Translations under genes and position numbers: made by a program | From: Phytopseudomonas daroniae | GTDB lineage: Bacteria; Pseudomonadota; Gammaproteobacteria; Pseudomonadales; Pseudomonadaceae | Assembly (NCBI RefSeq): GCF_004327285.1 | Contig: NZ_QJUI01000005.1 | Location: 207,792 to 271,791 of the forward strand | Direction: 5' to 3' | Length of the DNA stretch: 64,000 nt | Part shown: positions 27,155-35,604 of the stretch, piece by piece | Numbering within the stretch: position 1 is the stretch's first letter | How the letters are laid out: each line of letters opens with the position of its first letter | The notes under the pieces: generated by a model | Databases searched by the model: none | What the model saw: the letters and a program-made list of their open reading frames with translations, nothing else | What the model was told of the DNA's origin: nothing

Positions 27155-27469
27155 ATGACGGCAATGGTAACGGCCGTGCTGGCTTACTGCGAAGGCGTAC
27201 TGCGTGGCGATCCAGAGGTACTGGGGCAACTGCGTGATAACGGCTTCAGCTGCGCCGAGGGTTACTGGGAGTTCTCCCTGCCAGCGCTGCATGCCTTGCT
27301 GTCGACTCAGCTCGTGGTGCCGGCCGATCCTGGTTATTCGAGCTTTCTCAAGCAGCTCTACGCCAGCGATATCAACCAGCGGCTGGCGCAACAGGGCGCG
27401 CAGATTGCCATCGCCGACAATCGCGGCAAGGTCAGCGAGAGTCTGTATCGTCTGCAGCGCCTGCTCTGA
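27155..27469 (+). CDS. Hypothetical protein, 104 aa
   Basis: Short soluble-looking protein (VLAYCEGVLRGDPEVLGQLRDNGFSCAEGYWEFSLPALHALL). There is no signal peptide, membrane helix or recognised domain; it could be a small helical cytoplasmic protein. The ATG at 27155 has only a weak ribosome site. Its 3' end overlaps the end of cobM on the opposite strand by about 38 bp, a convergent overlap. Coding character and codon use fit the neighbours, which is why I keep it. Confidence 0.65.
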   Translation: MTAMVTAVLAYCEGVLRGDPEVLGQLRDNGFSCAEGYWEFSLPALHALLSTQLVVPADPGYSSFLKQLYASDINQRLAQQGAQIAIADNRGKVSESLYRLQRLL

Positions 27470-28205
27470 ACAGGTGGTGATGGCTCGTGTGGTACAGCGC
27501 CGAATCGGCGAAGTGTTCGGCGCCGAGCACGCGGCCGACCAGGATCAGCGCGGTGCGGCGGAAGCCCTTGGCGCTGACCTTTTCCTCGATATCGGCCAGG
27601 GTGCCGAGTACCCAATCCTGATCCGGCCAACTGGCGCGGTGCACCACCGCGATCGGGCAACTGGCGCCATAGTGCGGCAGCAGGTCGGTGACGATCTGTG
27701 CCAGATGCTGCACGCCCAGGTGGATGGCCATCGTCGCGCCGTGACGAGCCAGGTCATGCAACTGCTCGCCCTCGGGCATCGGTGATTGGCTGCCATAGCG
27801 GGTGAGAATCACCGTTTGCGAGACATCGGGCAGCGTCAGCTCGCTTTCCAGCAGCGCGGCACAGGCCGCCGTAGCGGTAACGCCAGGAATGATCTCGAAA
27901 GGGATGCCAAGCGCGCGCAGGTGACGAATCTGCTCACCGATGGCGCCGTACAGCGACGGGTCACCCGAATGCACCCGCGCTACGTTCTCGCCGCGAGTGT
28001 GGGCGGCGCGCAGCAGGGCGACGATTTCATCCAGATGCAGCTCGGCGGTATTCACCACCAGACTGGCTTGATGGCCTTCGAGCAGTGCTTCGGGCACCAG
28101 GGAACCGGCATAGAGGATCACCGGGCACGAACGGATCAGGCGCTGACCCTTCACGGTAATCAGCTCGGGGTCGCCGGGGCCGGCGCCGATGAAGTAGACG
28201 GTCAT
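27432..28205 (-). CDS. cobM: CobM, precorrin-4 C11-methyltransferase
   Basis: SAM-dependent methylation of precorrin-4 at C11 in aerobic cobalamin synthesis. The start is placed at 28205 (MTVYFIGAGPGDPELITVKG), which is the canonical beginning of the family; the upstream 63 codons are intergenic. TP_methylase motifs are GAGPGDPELIT, VARVHSGDPSLYGAI and IPGVTATAACAAL, with GSQSPMPEGEQL typical of CobM/CbiF. 257 aa. It is the last gene of the minus-strand cobM-cobE-cbtA-cbtB series below the 29757-29940 riboswitch, although a 128-bp gap with a repeat separates it from cobE. Confidence 0.94.
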   Translation of the reverse strand: MTVYFIGAGPGDPELITVKGQRLIRSCPVILYAGSLVPEALLEGHQASLVVNTAELHLDEIVALLRAAHTRGENVARVHSGDPSLYGAIGEQIRHLRALGIPFEIIPGVTATAACAALLESELTLPDVSQTVILTRYGSQSPMPEGEQLHDLARHGATMAIHLGVQHLAQIVTDLLPHYGASCPIAVVHRASWPDQDWVLGTLADIEEKVSAKGFRRTALILVGRVLGAEHFADSALYHTSHHHLFRAGAADDTDSR

Positions 28206-28291
28206 GGGAGTCCTGAATGTAGGGGAGAAGGCGCTTTGCTCTTCCTGCGTGTTGTTCGGCTTGTCCGATCGCTCGGCGGGGGAGCACCAGC

Positions 28292-28341
28292 CGATGGATC
28301 GCCACCCGGTGGATCGATAAAGCGTGATCCACCCTACGAAT
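28292..28341. repeat. Short dispersed palindrome, GGATC...GATCCACCCTACG (copy 3)
   Basis: Hairpin between cobE and cobM with arms around CACCCGGTGGATC and GTGATCCACCCTACG. It shares its core with the CGTAGGGTGGAT family. Its CTA at 28334-28336 is, on the minus strand, the TAG stop codon of cobE. Confidence 0.7.
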
Positions 28342-28741
28342 CGCTGCGGGCAACGGCCAGCGTGGCGTTGGCGCTTTTGCGCTTGGTTATCCACAGGCGA
28401 GCGGTTCGACTGCTCAACCGCTCGGCCAGGGCCAAAGCGCTGGCCTCTGCAACGCTTGGGCTGCCGGTGACACGCAGGGCAATATCGGAGGTCTGGCTCA
28501 GGCGGTCATGGTAACCCGTCAGCACTTCGGCGGGCAGGAAGGTGATGGGCAGGCACAGGTACTCGGCCAGCTGCAGCAGCCCAGGCTCGTCGGCCTTGTG
28601 TTCGCTGCTAGCCAGGGCCGTCAGCTCGGCAGTGCTCGAACCATGCTCGGCCAGCATGTTGTCGAGCAAGGCCAGCAGCTCGCTCAGCGGGCAATCGTGC
28701 CGGCAACCCAGGCCGGCGACGAGGGTAGCGCGTTCGCTCAC
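28334..28741 (-). CDS. cobE: CobE / CbiG C-terminal-type cobalamin biosynthesis protein
   Basis: Small protein of the CbiG-C/CobE family, needed for cobalamin synthesis in aerobic pathway organisms. The start is a GTG at 28741 that overlaps the cbtA stop (GTGA); the longer frame upstream lies inside cbtA. Family features are VAGLGCRHDCPLSELLALLD at the N-terminus, ALASSEHKADEPGLLQLAEYLCLPITFLPAEVL in the middle, and GSPSVAEASALALA. 135 aa, as expected. The last codons and the TAG come from the adjoining dispersed repeat, so the C-terminus may differ from orthologues. Confidence 0.88.
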   Translation of the reverse strand: MSERATLVAGLGCRHDCPLSELLALLDNMLAEHGSSTAELTALASSEHKADEPGLLQLAEYLCLPITFLPAEVLTGYHDRLSQTSDIALRVTGSPSVAEASALALAERLSSRTARLWITKRKSANATLAVARSDS

Positions 28742-29454
28742 GCCTGCTTCTGCTCGCGGCCATGGAACCAGGCGGCGACCAAGCCCAGTACCGCCCAGAA
28801 CGCGGCATTGGTCAGCAGCGAGGCGAGGATGAATTCGTGCTCCAGGGCTTCGGGCGCCAGGCTCTCGTGAACCTCCGGGTGAGGGGCGCCGATCAGGTGG
28901 GGCAGGGCGAGGATGACCACGCCGAGGATGCGCAGGATCCAGTTGCTGCCAAACGCCAGCAGCGCCAGACCAGCGGCGGTCGAGGCGGCCGTGCCGATCC
29001 ACCAGTACTGGCGCAGCACCAGCTCTGCGGCGGCGGTACCCGGCAGTTCCGGCGGCAGACCGGCTGAGGGTGCGAGCACGAAGGTGGCGAAACCGGCTAG
29101 GCCCCAGAGCAGGCCCTGCCAGGTTTTCTGCGGCGCGCGCAGGGTGAACAGGCCGGCGAGCATCAATGCGAAGCCGACGGCGACCACCAGGTTGCTCAGG
29201 CCGGTGGACAACAGGCGCTGCCAGCCATCTTCCGGTGCCCAGGCTTCACCGTCGTGGCTGTGGCCGCCGGCGGCGTCATGCTCATGGGCGACGCTGGCGG
29301 CATCGTGGCTGTGCTCGATAATGGCGGGCTCTGCGACTTCGAACGTCTCCGCATGCAGGATCAGTGGGGTGACCCACAGGCTTTGCAGCAGGGTCAGTAC
29401 GATGGCGGCGAGCAGGCCGGCGAAGCCCGCGGTCTGGGCGATACGCTTGATCAT
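28738..29454 (-). CDS. cbtA: CbtA, cobalt transporter subunit
   Basis: Predicted multi-span inner-membrane cobalt uptake protein. The start at 29454 (MIKRIAQTAGFAGLLAAIVLTLLQSLWV) is preferred over the ORF start at 29511, which lies in cbtB. About five membrane helices are visible. A His-rich loop after the first helix (EHSHDAASVAHEHDAAGGHSHDGEAW) is a plausible metal-collecting segment. CbtA/CbtB pairs under cobalamin riboswitches are a recognised pattern. It is separated from cbtB by 10 bp and overlaps cobE. Confidence 0.93.
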   Translation of the reverse strand: MIKRIAQTAGFAGLLAAIVLTLLQSLWVTPLILHAETFEVAEPAIIEHSHDAASVAHEHDAAGGHSHDGEAWAPEDGWQRLLSTGLSNLVVAVGFALMLAGLFTLRAPQKTWQGLLWGLAGFATFVLAPSAGLPPELPGTAAAELVLRQYWWIGTAASTAAGLALLAFGSNWILRILGVVILALPHLIGAPHPEVHESLAPEALEHEFILASLLTNAAFWAVLGLVAAWFHGREQKQA

Positions 29455-29464
29455 TCTGGCGTCC

Positions 29465-29644
29465 TCAGTGGCACGGAAACGCGGCGCTATGCCGGGTATC
29501 GTGGGCGGCATTGTGCAGGGCTTCGACGTGGGAGAACCCGGCGAAAAAGATCAGCGCGGCGCCGAGCAGGCAACTGCCCACGGCCAGGATCAGACGCTGT
29601 GACAGGGGAAGTGAAACGGAGGTGGACAGAGTGCTGGTGGACAT
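29465..29644 (-). CDS. cbtB: CbtB, small cobalt transporter subunit
   Basis: 59-aa single-span membrane protein: a Ser/Thr-rich start (MSTSTLSTSVSLPLSQ), one helix (LILAVGSCLLGAALIFFAGF) and a C-terminal tail with several His residues and a final CH (HVEALHNAAHDTRHSAAFPCH), the conserved metal-binding signature of CbtB. The start at 29644 was chosen over an upstream ATG at 29689 because family members begin here and an AAGG lies upstream. It is the first gene after the cobalamin riboswitch. Confidence 0.92.
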   Translation of the reverse strand: MSTSTLSTSVSLPLSQRLILAVGSCLLGAALIFFAGFSHVEALHNAAHDTRHSAAFPCH

Positions 29645-29756
29645 GGGCGTGGCCTTCTGCAGGACGAGGAAGTCGAGGCAGAAAGACACAGCGAGAGAGC
29701 AGGCAAGGCGGCCTGATATCCGGCGTGTGCCCGCCCACCGCGGGTTGCCAAACGAT

Positions 29757-29940
29757 TACTTCAGGCCGGTCTCCGGGCTCGTGACGACTGTCATGGGACA
29801 GTGGTGGGTCAGCCTTCCCATGCCTGAGGCACAGTGGCTTCGATAACCCTTCGTACACATACCGTTGCGGGGGCAGCGCCGGACTTGCACCGGCTTCCCG
29901 TTTCACCTCGCGCTCGGCGGCGCGAGACACCTGAAACAGC
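29757..29940 (-). ncRNA. Cobalamin riboswitch controlling cbtB-cbtA-cobE(-cobM)
   Basis: Read on the minus strand it contains, in order, GGTGAAACGGGAAGCCGGTG, CAAGTCCGGCGCTGCCCCCGCAACGGT and the B12 box GAGCCCGGAGACCGGCC, all hallmarks of the AdoCbl riboswitch. It ends about 110 nt before the cbtB start. In that interval a GC-rich stem (GGCAACCCGCGGTGGGCGGG on the minus strand) may belong to the expression platform. Ligand binding is expected to lower cbt expression. Confidence 0.95.
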
Positions 29941-30073
29941 CGCACAAGAACACCATGAAGCGGTGTTTGCGTCAATATGTTGCAAGGCCTGGTGACCCCT
30001 GTCGAGATTGACCGCCCGCCAGGCACTGCGTAGCCTTGCGTTCTTCGAGGTTCTTCATGTATCGCCATGGAGC

Positions 30074-30216
30074 TAGAACCTGTTAAAAGTCTGCTGCGCG
30101 TCGGCCCTGCTGCGTTAAAAACAGGCTCGGAATGCTCATGTACAAAAGTACACTCCGCTTCCTCGCCTGTTTTTGCCTTGCAGGACTCTAGCTCGCGAGC
30201 CTTTGAACAGGTTCTA
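30074..30216. mobile_element. Palindromic MITE-like element with 11-bp ends TAGAACCTGTT / AACAGGTTCTA
   Basis: Perfect 11-bp terminal inverted repeats enclose about 120 bp with an inner inverted repeat: AAAAACAGGC near 30116 and GCCTGTTTTT near 30164, around TGTACAAAAGTACA. It has no coding potential. Sequences of this type (CGGAATGCTCAT...CTCCGCTTCCTCGCC) recur in Pseudomonas genomes as far as I recall. Its right terminus overlaps the 5' edge of the next riboswitch. Confidence 0.7.
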
Positions 30217-30345
30217 AGAGGGAACACGGCAAGCCGTGGCTGCCCCCGCAACTGTAGCAGCGAGCGCATCGCCAACCGCCACTGGGAAACCGGGAAGGCC
30301 GGCTACGCGCCATGACCTGTGAGCCAGGAGACCTGCCTCGATAAC
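30205..30345 (+). ncRNA. Cobalamin riboswitch upstream of cobW-cobN
   Basis: Contains ACAGGTTCTAAGAGGGAA, then ACGGCAAGCCGTGGCTGCCCCCGCAACTGT, a CCACTGGGAAACCGGGAAGG peripheral arm and the B12 box GAGCCAGGAGACCTGCC. The 5' strand of P1 (ACAGGT) pairs with ACCTG near 30330. It lies 108 nt before the cobW start. The other riboswitch and this one face away from each other, so one 500-bp region governs both cobalamin-linked transcription units. Confidence 0.95.
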
Positions 30346-30452
30346 GCTTTCGACAACCGGGCGGGGTGATCCGGTGATGCCTTCGTGCCAGCTTCGGCTT
30401 GTGCCTGCCATCTATTGCCCGCTCGCCGTTTCTCCAGACGCCAGGGGCCTCC

Positions 30453-31502
30453 ATGAAAACGCTCGCCAAACTTCCCGTCACCATCGTCACCGGTTTCCTC
30501 GGTGCCGGTAAGACCACCTTGCTGCGGCACATGCTGGAAAACGCCGAGGGCCGCCGTATCGCGGTGATCGTCAACGAGTTCGGCGAACTGGGTATCGATG
30601 GTGAAATCCTCAAGCAGTGTTCCATCGGCTGCACCGAGGAAGAGGCTAATGGCCGCGTTTTCGAACTGGCCAACGGCTGCCTGTGCTGCACCGTACAGGA
30701 AGAGTTCTTCCCGGTGATGCGCGAGCTGGTGCAGCGCCGCGGCGACCTCGACCATATCCTCATCGAAACCAGCGGCCTGGCCCTGCCCAAGCCGCTGGTA
30801 CAGGCCTTCAACTGGCCGGAAATCCGCACCGCCTGCACCGTCGATGCGGTGATTACCGTGGTCGACAGCCCGGCGGTGGCCGCTGGCACGTTCGCTGCGT
30901 TCCCCGATCAGGTCGATGCCCAGCGCAAGCTCGACCCTAACCTCGATCACGAATCGCCCCTGCACGAGCTTTTCGCCGACCAACTGGCGAGCGCTGATCT
31001 GGTGATCCTCAACAAGGCCGACCTGCTTGATGCCGACGCCCTGGCGGCGGTGCGCGCCGAAGTTGGCGAAGAGCTGCCGCCGGCGGTCAAGGTGGTCGAA
31101 GCCCATGGCGGTTCCCTGCCGCTCAATGTGCTGCTGGGCCTGAACAGCGAGACCGAACTGCATATCGAAGGCCGCAAGACCCATCACGACAATGAGGAGG
31201 AAGACCACGATCACGACGAGTTCGACTCGTTCCACGTGGAACTACCGCAAATCGATGAAGCCCGCCTGCTTGCCGCGCTGAAGGACGTCGTGGCAAAACA
31301 CGGCATCCTGCGTATCAAAGGCTTCGTCGCCGTTCCGAACAAGCCAATGCGCCTGCTGCTGCAAGGTGTCGGCCTGCGTTTCGACAAACACTTCGACCGT
31401 GCCTGGCAGGCCGATGAGGCGCGGGTTACCCGCCTTATCGTGATTGGCCAGGCGCTCGATCACACAGCCATCGCTGCCGAGCTGAAAGCGGCGCTCAAAT
31501 GA
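30453..31502 (+). CDS. cobW: CobW, GTP-dependent metallochaperone of the COG0523 family
   Basis: P-loop GTPase believed to deliver cobalt to the CobN chelatase. The start ATG 30453 was chosen over 30399, which lies in the leader. Walker A GFLGAGKTTL (about residues 14-23), the metal-binding CxCC motif in NGCLCCTVQEEF (about 73-84), ETSGLALPKPL, and the guanine motif LNKADLLD are visible. A His/Asp/Glu-rich loop (HHDNEEEDHDHDEFDSFH, about 245-262) precedes the CobW C-terminal domain. It is followed by cobN and under riboswitch control. Confidence 0.95.
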   Translation: MKTLAKLPVTIVTGFLGAGKTTLLRHMLENAEGRRIAVIVNEFGELGIDGEILKQCSIGCTEEEANGRVFELANGCLCCTVQEEFFPVMRELVQRRGDLDHILIETSGLALPKPLVQAFNWPEIRTACTVDAVITVVDSPAVAAGTFAAFPDQVDAQRKLDPNLDHESPLHELFADQLASADLVILNKADLLDADALAAVRAEVGEELPPAVKVVEAHGGSLPLNVLLGLNSETELHIEGRKTHHDNEEEDHDHDEFDSFHVELPQIDEARLLAALKDVVAKHGILRIKGFVAVPNKPMRLLLQGVGLRFDKHFDRAWQADEARVTRLIVIGQALDHTAIAAELKAALK

Positions 31503-31566
31503 AGCTTCAAGCTGCAAGCCTCAAGCCACAAGTGAAAGCCAGAAGCTTGGCTGCGGGCTGTTCCTG

Positions 31567-31608
31567 CTTGCAGCTTGCAGCTTGTAGCTTGTAGCTTGTA
31601 GCTTGTAG
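31567..31608. repeat. Heptamer tandem repeat (CTTGYAG)6 directly in front of cobN
   Basis: Six head-to-tail units, two CTTGCAG then four CTTGTAG, end nine bases before the cobN ATG. A degenerate set of similar motifs in both orientations (AGCTTCAAGCTGCAAGCCTCAAG) fills the preceding 60 bp back to cobW. No Shine-Dalgarno consensus is visible in the last 20 bp. Confidence 0.9.
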
Positions 31609-31617
31609 CTCGCTTAG

Positions 31618-34600
31618 ATGCATCTTCTGCGTACTCAGCCCGGACAGTCGTTACCGGCCGACAGCATCGCCGACCTCGGCCAGACGCCTTCCGAGCTGGT
31701 GGTGTTGTGCACCGGTGATTCGCACTTGTCGCTGCTGGCCGAGGTCGCCTGCCATCTGCCCGAGGACTACCCCAGTCTGCGCCTGGCCAGCCCGGCGCAA
31801 CTGGGCAACAACGCCTCGGTGGATTTCTACGTCGAGCAGGTGCTGCAGCACGCCAAGGTGATCCTGATCTCCGTGCATGGCGGTGTCAGCTACTGGCGCT
31901 ACGGCATCGAGCGTCTGGTGGAGTTGGCCGGGCGCGGCAAGACGCTGATCCTGGTGCCGGGCGACGACAGCCCCGATCCCGAGCTGAGCGGCCTGGGTAA
32001 CGTCGCCGCCGAGGATGCCGAGCGGCTCTGGCAGTATTTGCGCCAGGGCGGCGTGGACAATGCGCGGCAATTTTTCCACTGCATCGCCAGTCGCTACCTG
32101 GGGTGCGACTACCCCTGGGAGGCGCCGCGCGCACTGCCCCGGGTCGGCCTCTATCACCCGCACAAGAGTGATGTGCGCCTGGATGATTGGCGTTCCGAGT
32201 GGCAGCCCGATGCGCCGGTGGCGGCGCTGCTGTTCTACCGCACCCATGTGCAGGCGGCCAACACCGCCTTCGTCGACAGCTTTTGCCAGCGCCTGCGGGC
32301 CCAGGGCCTCAACCCGCTGCCCATCGCCGTGGCCAGCCTCAAGGAAGCCGCCTGCCTGGCACAGGTGGAGGACTGGCTGGACGAGGCCGGCGCCGCCGTT
32401 ATCCTCAACACCACCGGCTTCGCCCAGTCCAACCCGGAAGCACCGCAGGCGCGGCCGTTCCGCCGCGATGTGCCGGTGTTGCAGGCGCTCTGCGCCTTGG
32501 ACAGCGAGGAGCAGTGGCAAGGCAACGCCCAGGGCCTCGGCCCGCGTGACCTGGCCATGCATATCGCCCTGCCGGAGCTGGACGGCCGCCTGATCACCCG
32601 GCCGATCAGCTTCAAGGGCCTGGCCTGGCGCAGCGAGCGTAGCCAGAGCGACGTGGTCTGCTACCGTGCGCACCTGCCCGGCATGGATTTCGTCGCCGAA
32701 CTGGCGCGGCGCTGGTGCGAGCTGCAACGCACGCCCGCAGCGGACAAACGTGTCGCCCTGGTGCTGGCCAACTACCCGACCCGCGACGGTCGCATCGGCA
32801 ACGGCGTCGGCCTGGACACCCCGGCGGCCGCGCTGAATATCCTCCAGGCTCTGCAACAGCAGGGTTATCCGGTCGATGCGTTGCCGGACAGCGGCACCGC
32901 GCTGATTCACCAACTGCTCGGTGGCGTGACCAACGACCTGGACAACCTCGACCTGCGGCCCTGCGCCCAGAGCCTGGCGCTGGACGACTACCAGAGGTTC
33001 TTCGCAGCCTTGCCCGAGGCCAATCGCCAGGCGGTGCTGGAGCGCTGGGGCGTACCGGAAAACGATCCGATGTTCCGCAATGGCCGCCTGATGATCGCCG
33101 GCCTGCGCTTCGGCCTGACCTTCGTCGGCATCCAGCCGGCACGGGGTTATCAGGTCGATGCGGCAGCGGTCTACCACGACCCGGATCTGGTGCCGCCTCA
33201 CGGTTACCTGGCGTTCTATTTCTGGATGCGCCAGGTGTTCGCTGCCCAGGCGGTGATCCACGTTGGCAAGCACGGCAACCTGGAATGGCTGCCGGGCAAG
33301 AGCGTCGGCCTTTCCGAAAGCTGCTGGCCGACGGCGATCCTCGGTGCACTGCCGAATATCTACCCTTTCATCGTCAACGATCCCGGCGAGGGCGCCCAGG
33401 CCAAACGCCGTACCCAGGCGGTGATCATCGACCACCTGATGCCGCCGCTGACCCGCGCCGAGAGCTATGGCCCCCTGCGTGATCTGGAGCGGCTGGCCGA
33501 CGAGTACTACGACGCCAGCCAGCTCGACCTGCGTCGCGCCGCCGAGTTGCGCGGCGAGATACTGGTCAAGGTGCACGAAGCCAGCCTGGATCGCGAACTG
33601 GGCCTGCAGCTCAACGACGACCCCGCCAGCTGGTTGCCGCAACTCGACGCCTACCTCTGTGATCTCAAGGAATCGCAGATCCGCGACGGCCTGCATGTGT
33701 TCGGCGAATCACCGGCCGGTACGCTGCGTCGCGACACCCTGCTGGCGCTGCTGCGCATTCCCCGCGGCGACGGCCAGGGCGGCAACGCCAGCCTGCTGCG
33801 TGCCCTGGCCCATGACCTGCAGCTCGACTTCGACCCCCTCGATTGCGACATGGCCGCGCCGTGGACGGGCCCACGCCCTGACATTCTGACTGGCCTAAGC
33901 GATGAGCCCTGGCGCAGTTTCGGCGATGCCCGCGAGCGTCTTGAGTTGCTCGGATTACGGCTGATCGAAGGAGCGGATTTGCCATTCGCCGGATCGGCCA
34001 GCGCTGCCGTGCTGCGCAGTCTGGCTGAGCGCATCGCGCCGCTGCTGGATGCCTGTGGCGATGCCGAGATGCATGGCCTGCTCGATGCGCTCGATGGTCG
34101 CTTCGTGCCATCCGGCCCCAGCGGCGCGCCGAGTCGTGGGCGGCTCGACGTGCTGCCCACCGGGCGCAATTTCTATTCCGTGGACGTGCGCAACCTGCCC
34201 ACACCCACTGCCTGGCGCCTTGGCGTACAGGCCGCCGACCGCCTGCTTGAACGCCATCTGCAGGATGAAGGTGACCACCTTCGCCAGCTCGGCCTGTCGG
34301 TGTGGGGCACCGCGACCATGCGCACCGGTGGTGACGATATCGCCCAGGCCATGGCCCTGATGGGCGTACGCCCGGTGTGGCAGGCCGGCAGCCAGCGGGT
34401 CGAGCGTTTCGAGGTACTGCCGCTGGAGCAACTCGGTCGCCCGCGTGTCGACGTGACCCTAAGGGTGTCCGGGTTCTTCCGTGATGCCTTCGCCAACCTG
34501 ATCCGTCTGTTCGACGACGCCGTGCAGGCGGTCGCCGATCTGGACGAATCGCCGGACATGAACCCGCTGTCGGCACGGGTCTGGCAGGAAGCCCTGGCGC

Positions 34601-35352
34601 TGCAGGATGGCGGGCTGGACGAACTCGAGGCGCGGCGTCAGGCTGGCTGGCGGATCTTCGGTTCCAAGCCCGGCGCCTATGGCGCCGGCGTGCAGAACGC
34701 CATCGAGGAACGCCTCTGGGAAAGCCGCGCGGATCTCGCCGAGGTGTACCTGAACTGGGGCGGCTACGCCTACGGCAAAGGCAGCGAAGGTACGCCGGCG
34801 CGCGGCCAGTTCGCCGAGCGCCTGGAGCGTCTGCAGGCGGTGCTGCACAACCAGGACAACCGCGAGCACGACATCCTCGACTCGAACGACTACTACCAGT
34901 TCCAGGGTGGCATGTTGGCGGCGGTGGAAACCCTGCGGGGCACCAGGGTGGCCAGCTACCACGGTGACAACAGCCAGCCCGATACCCCGCGCATCCGTAC
35001 CCTCAAGCAGGAGCTGGCCCGTGTGGTACGCGCCCGTGCGGCCAACCCGAAGTGGATCGAGGGCATGAAGCGTCACGGCTACAAAGGCGCCTTCGAGCTG
35101 GCCGCGACAATCGACTACCTGTTCGCCTTCGATGCCACCAGCGAACTGGTCGACGACCACCAGTACGCCCTGCTCACCGACGCCTACCTGCTGGACAGGG
35201 ACACCCGCGACTTTATCCAGCAGCACAACCCCGGCGCCCTGCAGGACATCGTCGAGCGTCTGCTCGAAGCCCAGCAGCGCGGCCTCTGGCAGGAGCCGGG
35301 CGAGTACCGCGAGGCCCTGGAGAACCTGCTGATCGAGGGCGAGGAAAGCTGA
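31618..35352 (+). CDS. cobN: CobN, large subunit of aerobic cobaltochelatase
   Basis: 1244-aa CobN/BchH-family subunit that binds hydrogenobyrinic acid a,c-diamide and inserts cobalt with its ATPase partners. The N-terminus MHLLRTQPGQSL... and the core segments (AVIHVGKHGNLEWLPGKSVGLS near residue 545, NPKWIEGMKRHGYKGAFELAATIDYLFAFDATSELV near 1140) are characteristic. No signal or membrane segment is seen. Its partner subunits are probably encoded by the frameshifted gene at 39879-41575, five kilobases downstream on the same strand. The start codon is forced by family alignment, since the ribosome site is poor. Confidence 0.96.
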   Translation: MHLLRTQPGQSLPADSIADLGQTPSELVVLCTGDSHLSLLAEVACHLPEDYPSLRLASPAQLGNNASVDFYVEQVLQHAKVILISVHGGVSYWRYGIERLVELAGRGKTLILVPGDDSPDPELSGLGNVAAEDAERLWQYLRQGGVDNARQFFHCIASRYLGCDYPWEAPRALPRVGLYHPHKSDVRLDDWRSEWQPDAPVAALLFYRTHVQAANTAFVDSFCQRLRAQGLNPLPIAVASLKEAACLAQVEDWLDEAGAAVILNTTGFAQSNPEAPQARPFRRDVPVLQALCALDSEEQWQGNAQGLGPRDLAMHIALPELDGRLITRPISFKGLAWRSERSQSDVVCYRAHLPGMDFVAELARRWCELQRTPAADKRVALVLANYPTRDGRIGNGVGLDTPAAALNILQALQQQGYPVDALPDSGTALIHQLLGGVTNDLDNLDLRPCAQSLALDDYQRFFAALPEANRQAVLERWGVPENDPMFRNGRLMIAGLRFGLTFVGIQPARGYQVDAAAVYHDPDLVPPHGYLAFYFWMRQVFAAQAVIHVGKHGNLEWLPGKSVGLSESCWPTAILGALPNIYPFIVNDPGEGAQAKRRTQAVIIDHLMPPLTRAESYGPLRDLERLADEYYDASQLDLRRAAELRGEILVKVHEASLDRELGLQLNDDPASWLPQLDAYLCDLKESQIRDGLHVFGESPAGTLRRDTLLALLRIPRGDGQGGNASLLRALAHDLQLDFDPLDCDMAAPWTGPRPDILTGLSDEPWRSFGDARERLELLGLRLIEGADLPFAGSASAAVLRSLAERIAPLLDACGDAEMHGLLDALDGRFVPSGPSGAPSRGRLDVLPTGRNFYSVDVRNLPTPTAWRLGVQAADRLLERHLQDEGDHLRQLGLSVWGTATMRTGGDDIAQAMALMGVRPVWQAGSQRVERFEVLPLEQLGRPRVDVTLRVSGFFRDAFANLIRLFDDAVQAVADLDESPDMNPLSARVWQEALALQDGGLDELEARRQAGWRIFGSKPGAYGAGVQNAIEERLWESRADLAEVYLNWGGYAYGKGSEGTPARGQFAERLERLQAVLHNQDNREHDILDSNDYYQFQGGMLAAVETLRGTRVASYHGDNSQPDTPRIRTLKQELARVVRARAANPKWIEGMKRHGYKGAFELAATIDYLFAFDATSELVDDHQYALLTDAYLLDRDTRDFIQQHNPGALQDIVERLLEAQQRGLWQEPGEYREALENLLIEGEES

Positions 35353-35400
35353 GGTCTGTTAGGGCGTTGGCCGGAGGAAGGCGGGAGCAGACGCTCACCC

Positions 35401-35480
35401 CGTAGGGTGGATGACGCTCTTTTCATCCACCATTGCGATCGCTAGGTTGGTGGACGGATGAAGCGCCGTCCACCCTACGT
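35401..35480. repeat. Dispersed palindromic element, CGTAGGGTGGATGACGC family (copy 4)
   Basis: Opens with CGTAGGGTGGATGACGC and closes with GCCGTCCACCCTACG, 48 bp after the cobN stop. It is nearly the same as the copies at 848 and 39032. Its 3' flank (GTCATGAAGCCCACCAAATC) recurs in inverted orientation at 63768-63790. Such a stable hairpin could protect or end the cobWN transcript, though there is no U tract. Confidence 0.85.
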
Positions 35481-35604
35481 CATGAAGCCCACCAAATCGA
35501 ACGTCCGCTTCCGCCTTGAAGCTGCCTTCAACGCGTTTTCGGTTTTTACAAGTCCCCTCGGTTGCCCTGGCCTGACCTTGGGTTTAGCCTACCTGTTCAT
35601 TTCC

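Noticed and set aside
31567..31608. Tandem heptamers considered as a CRISPR-like or iteron array
   Set aside because: Seven-base units without spacers, no cas or rep gene nearby; treated as a simple slippage repeat.
31651..33696. Long minus-strand ORF opposite cobN
   Set aside because: Same antisense artefact; CobN motifs run through the whole plus-strand frame.
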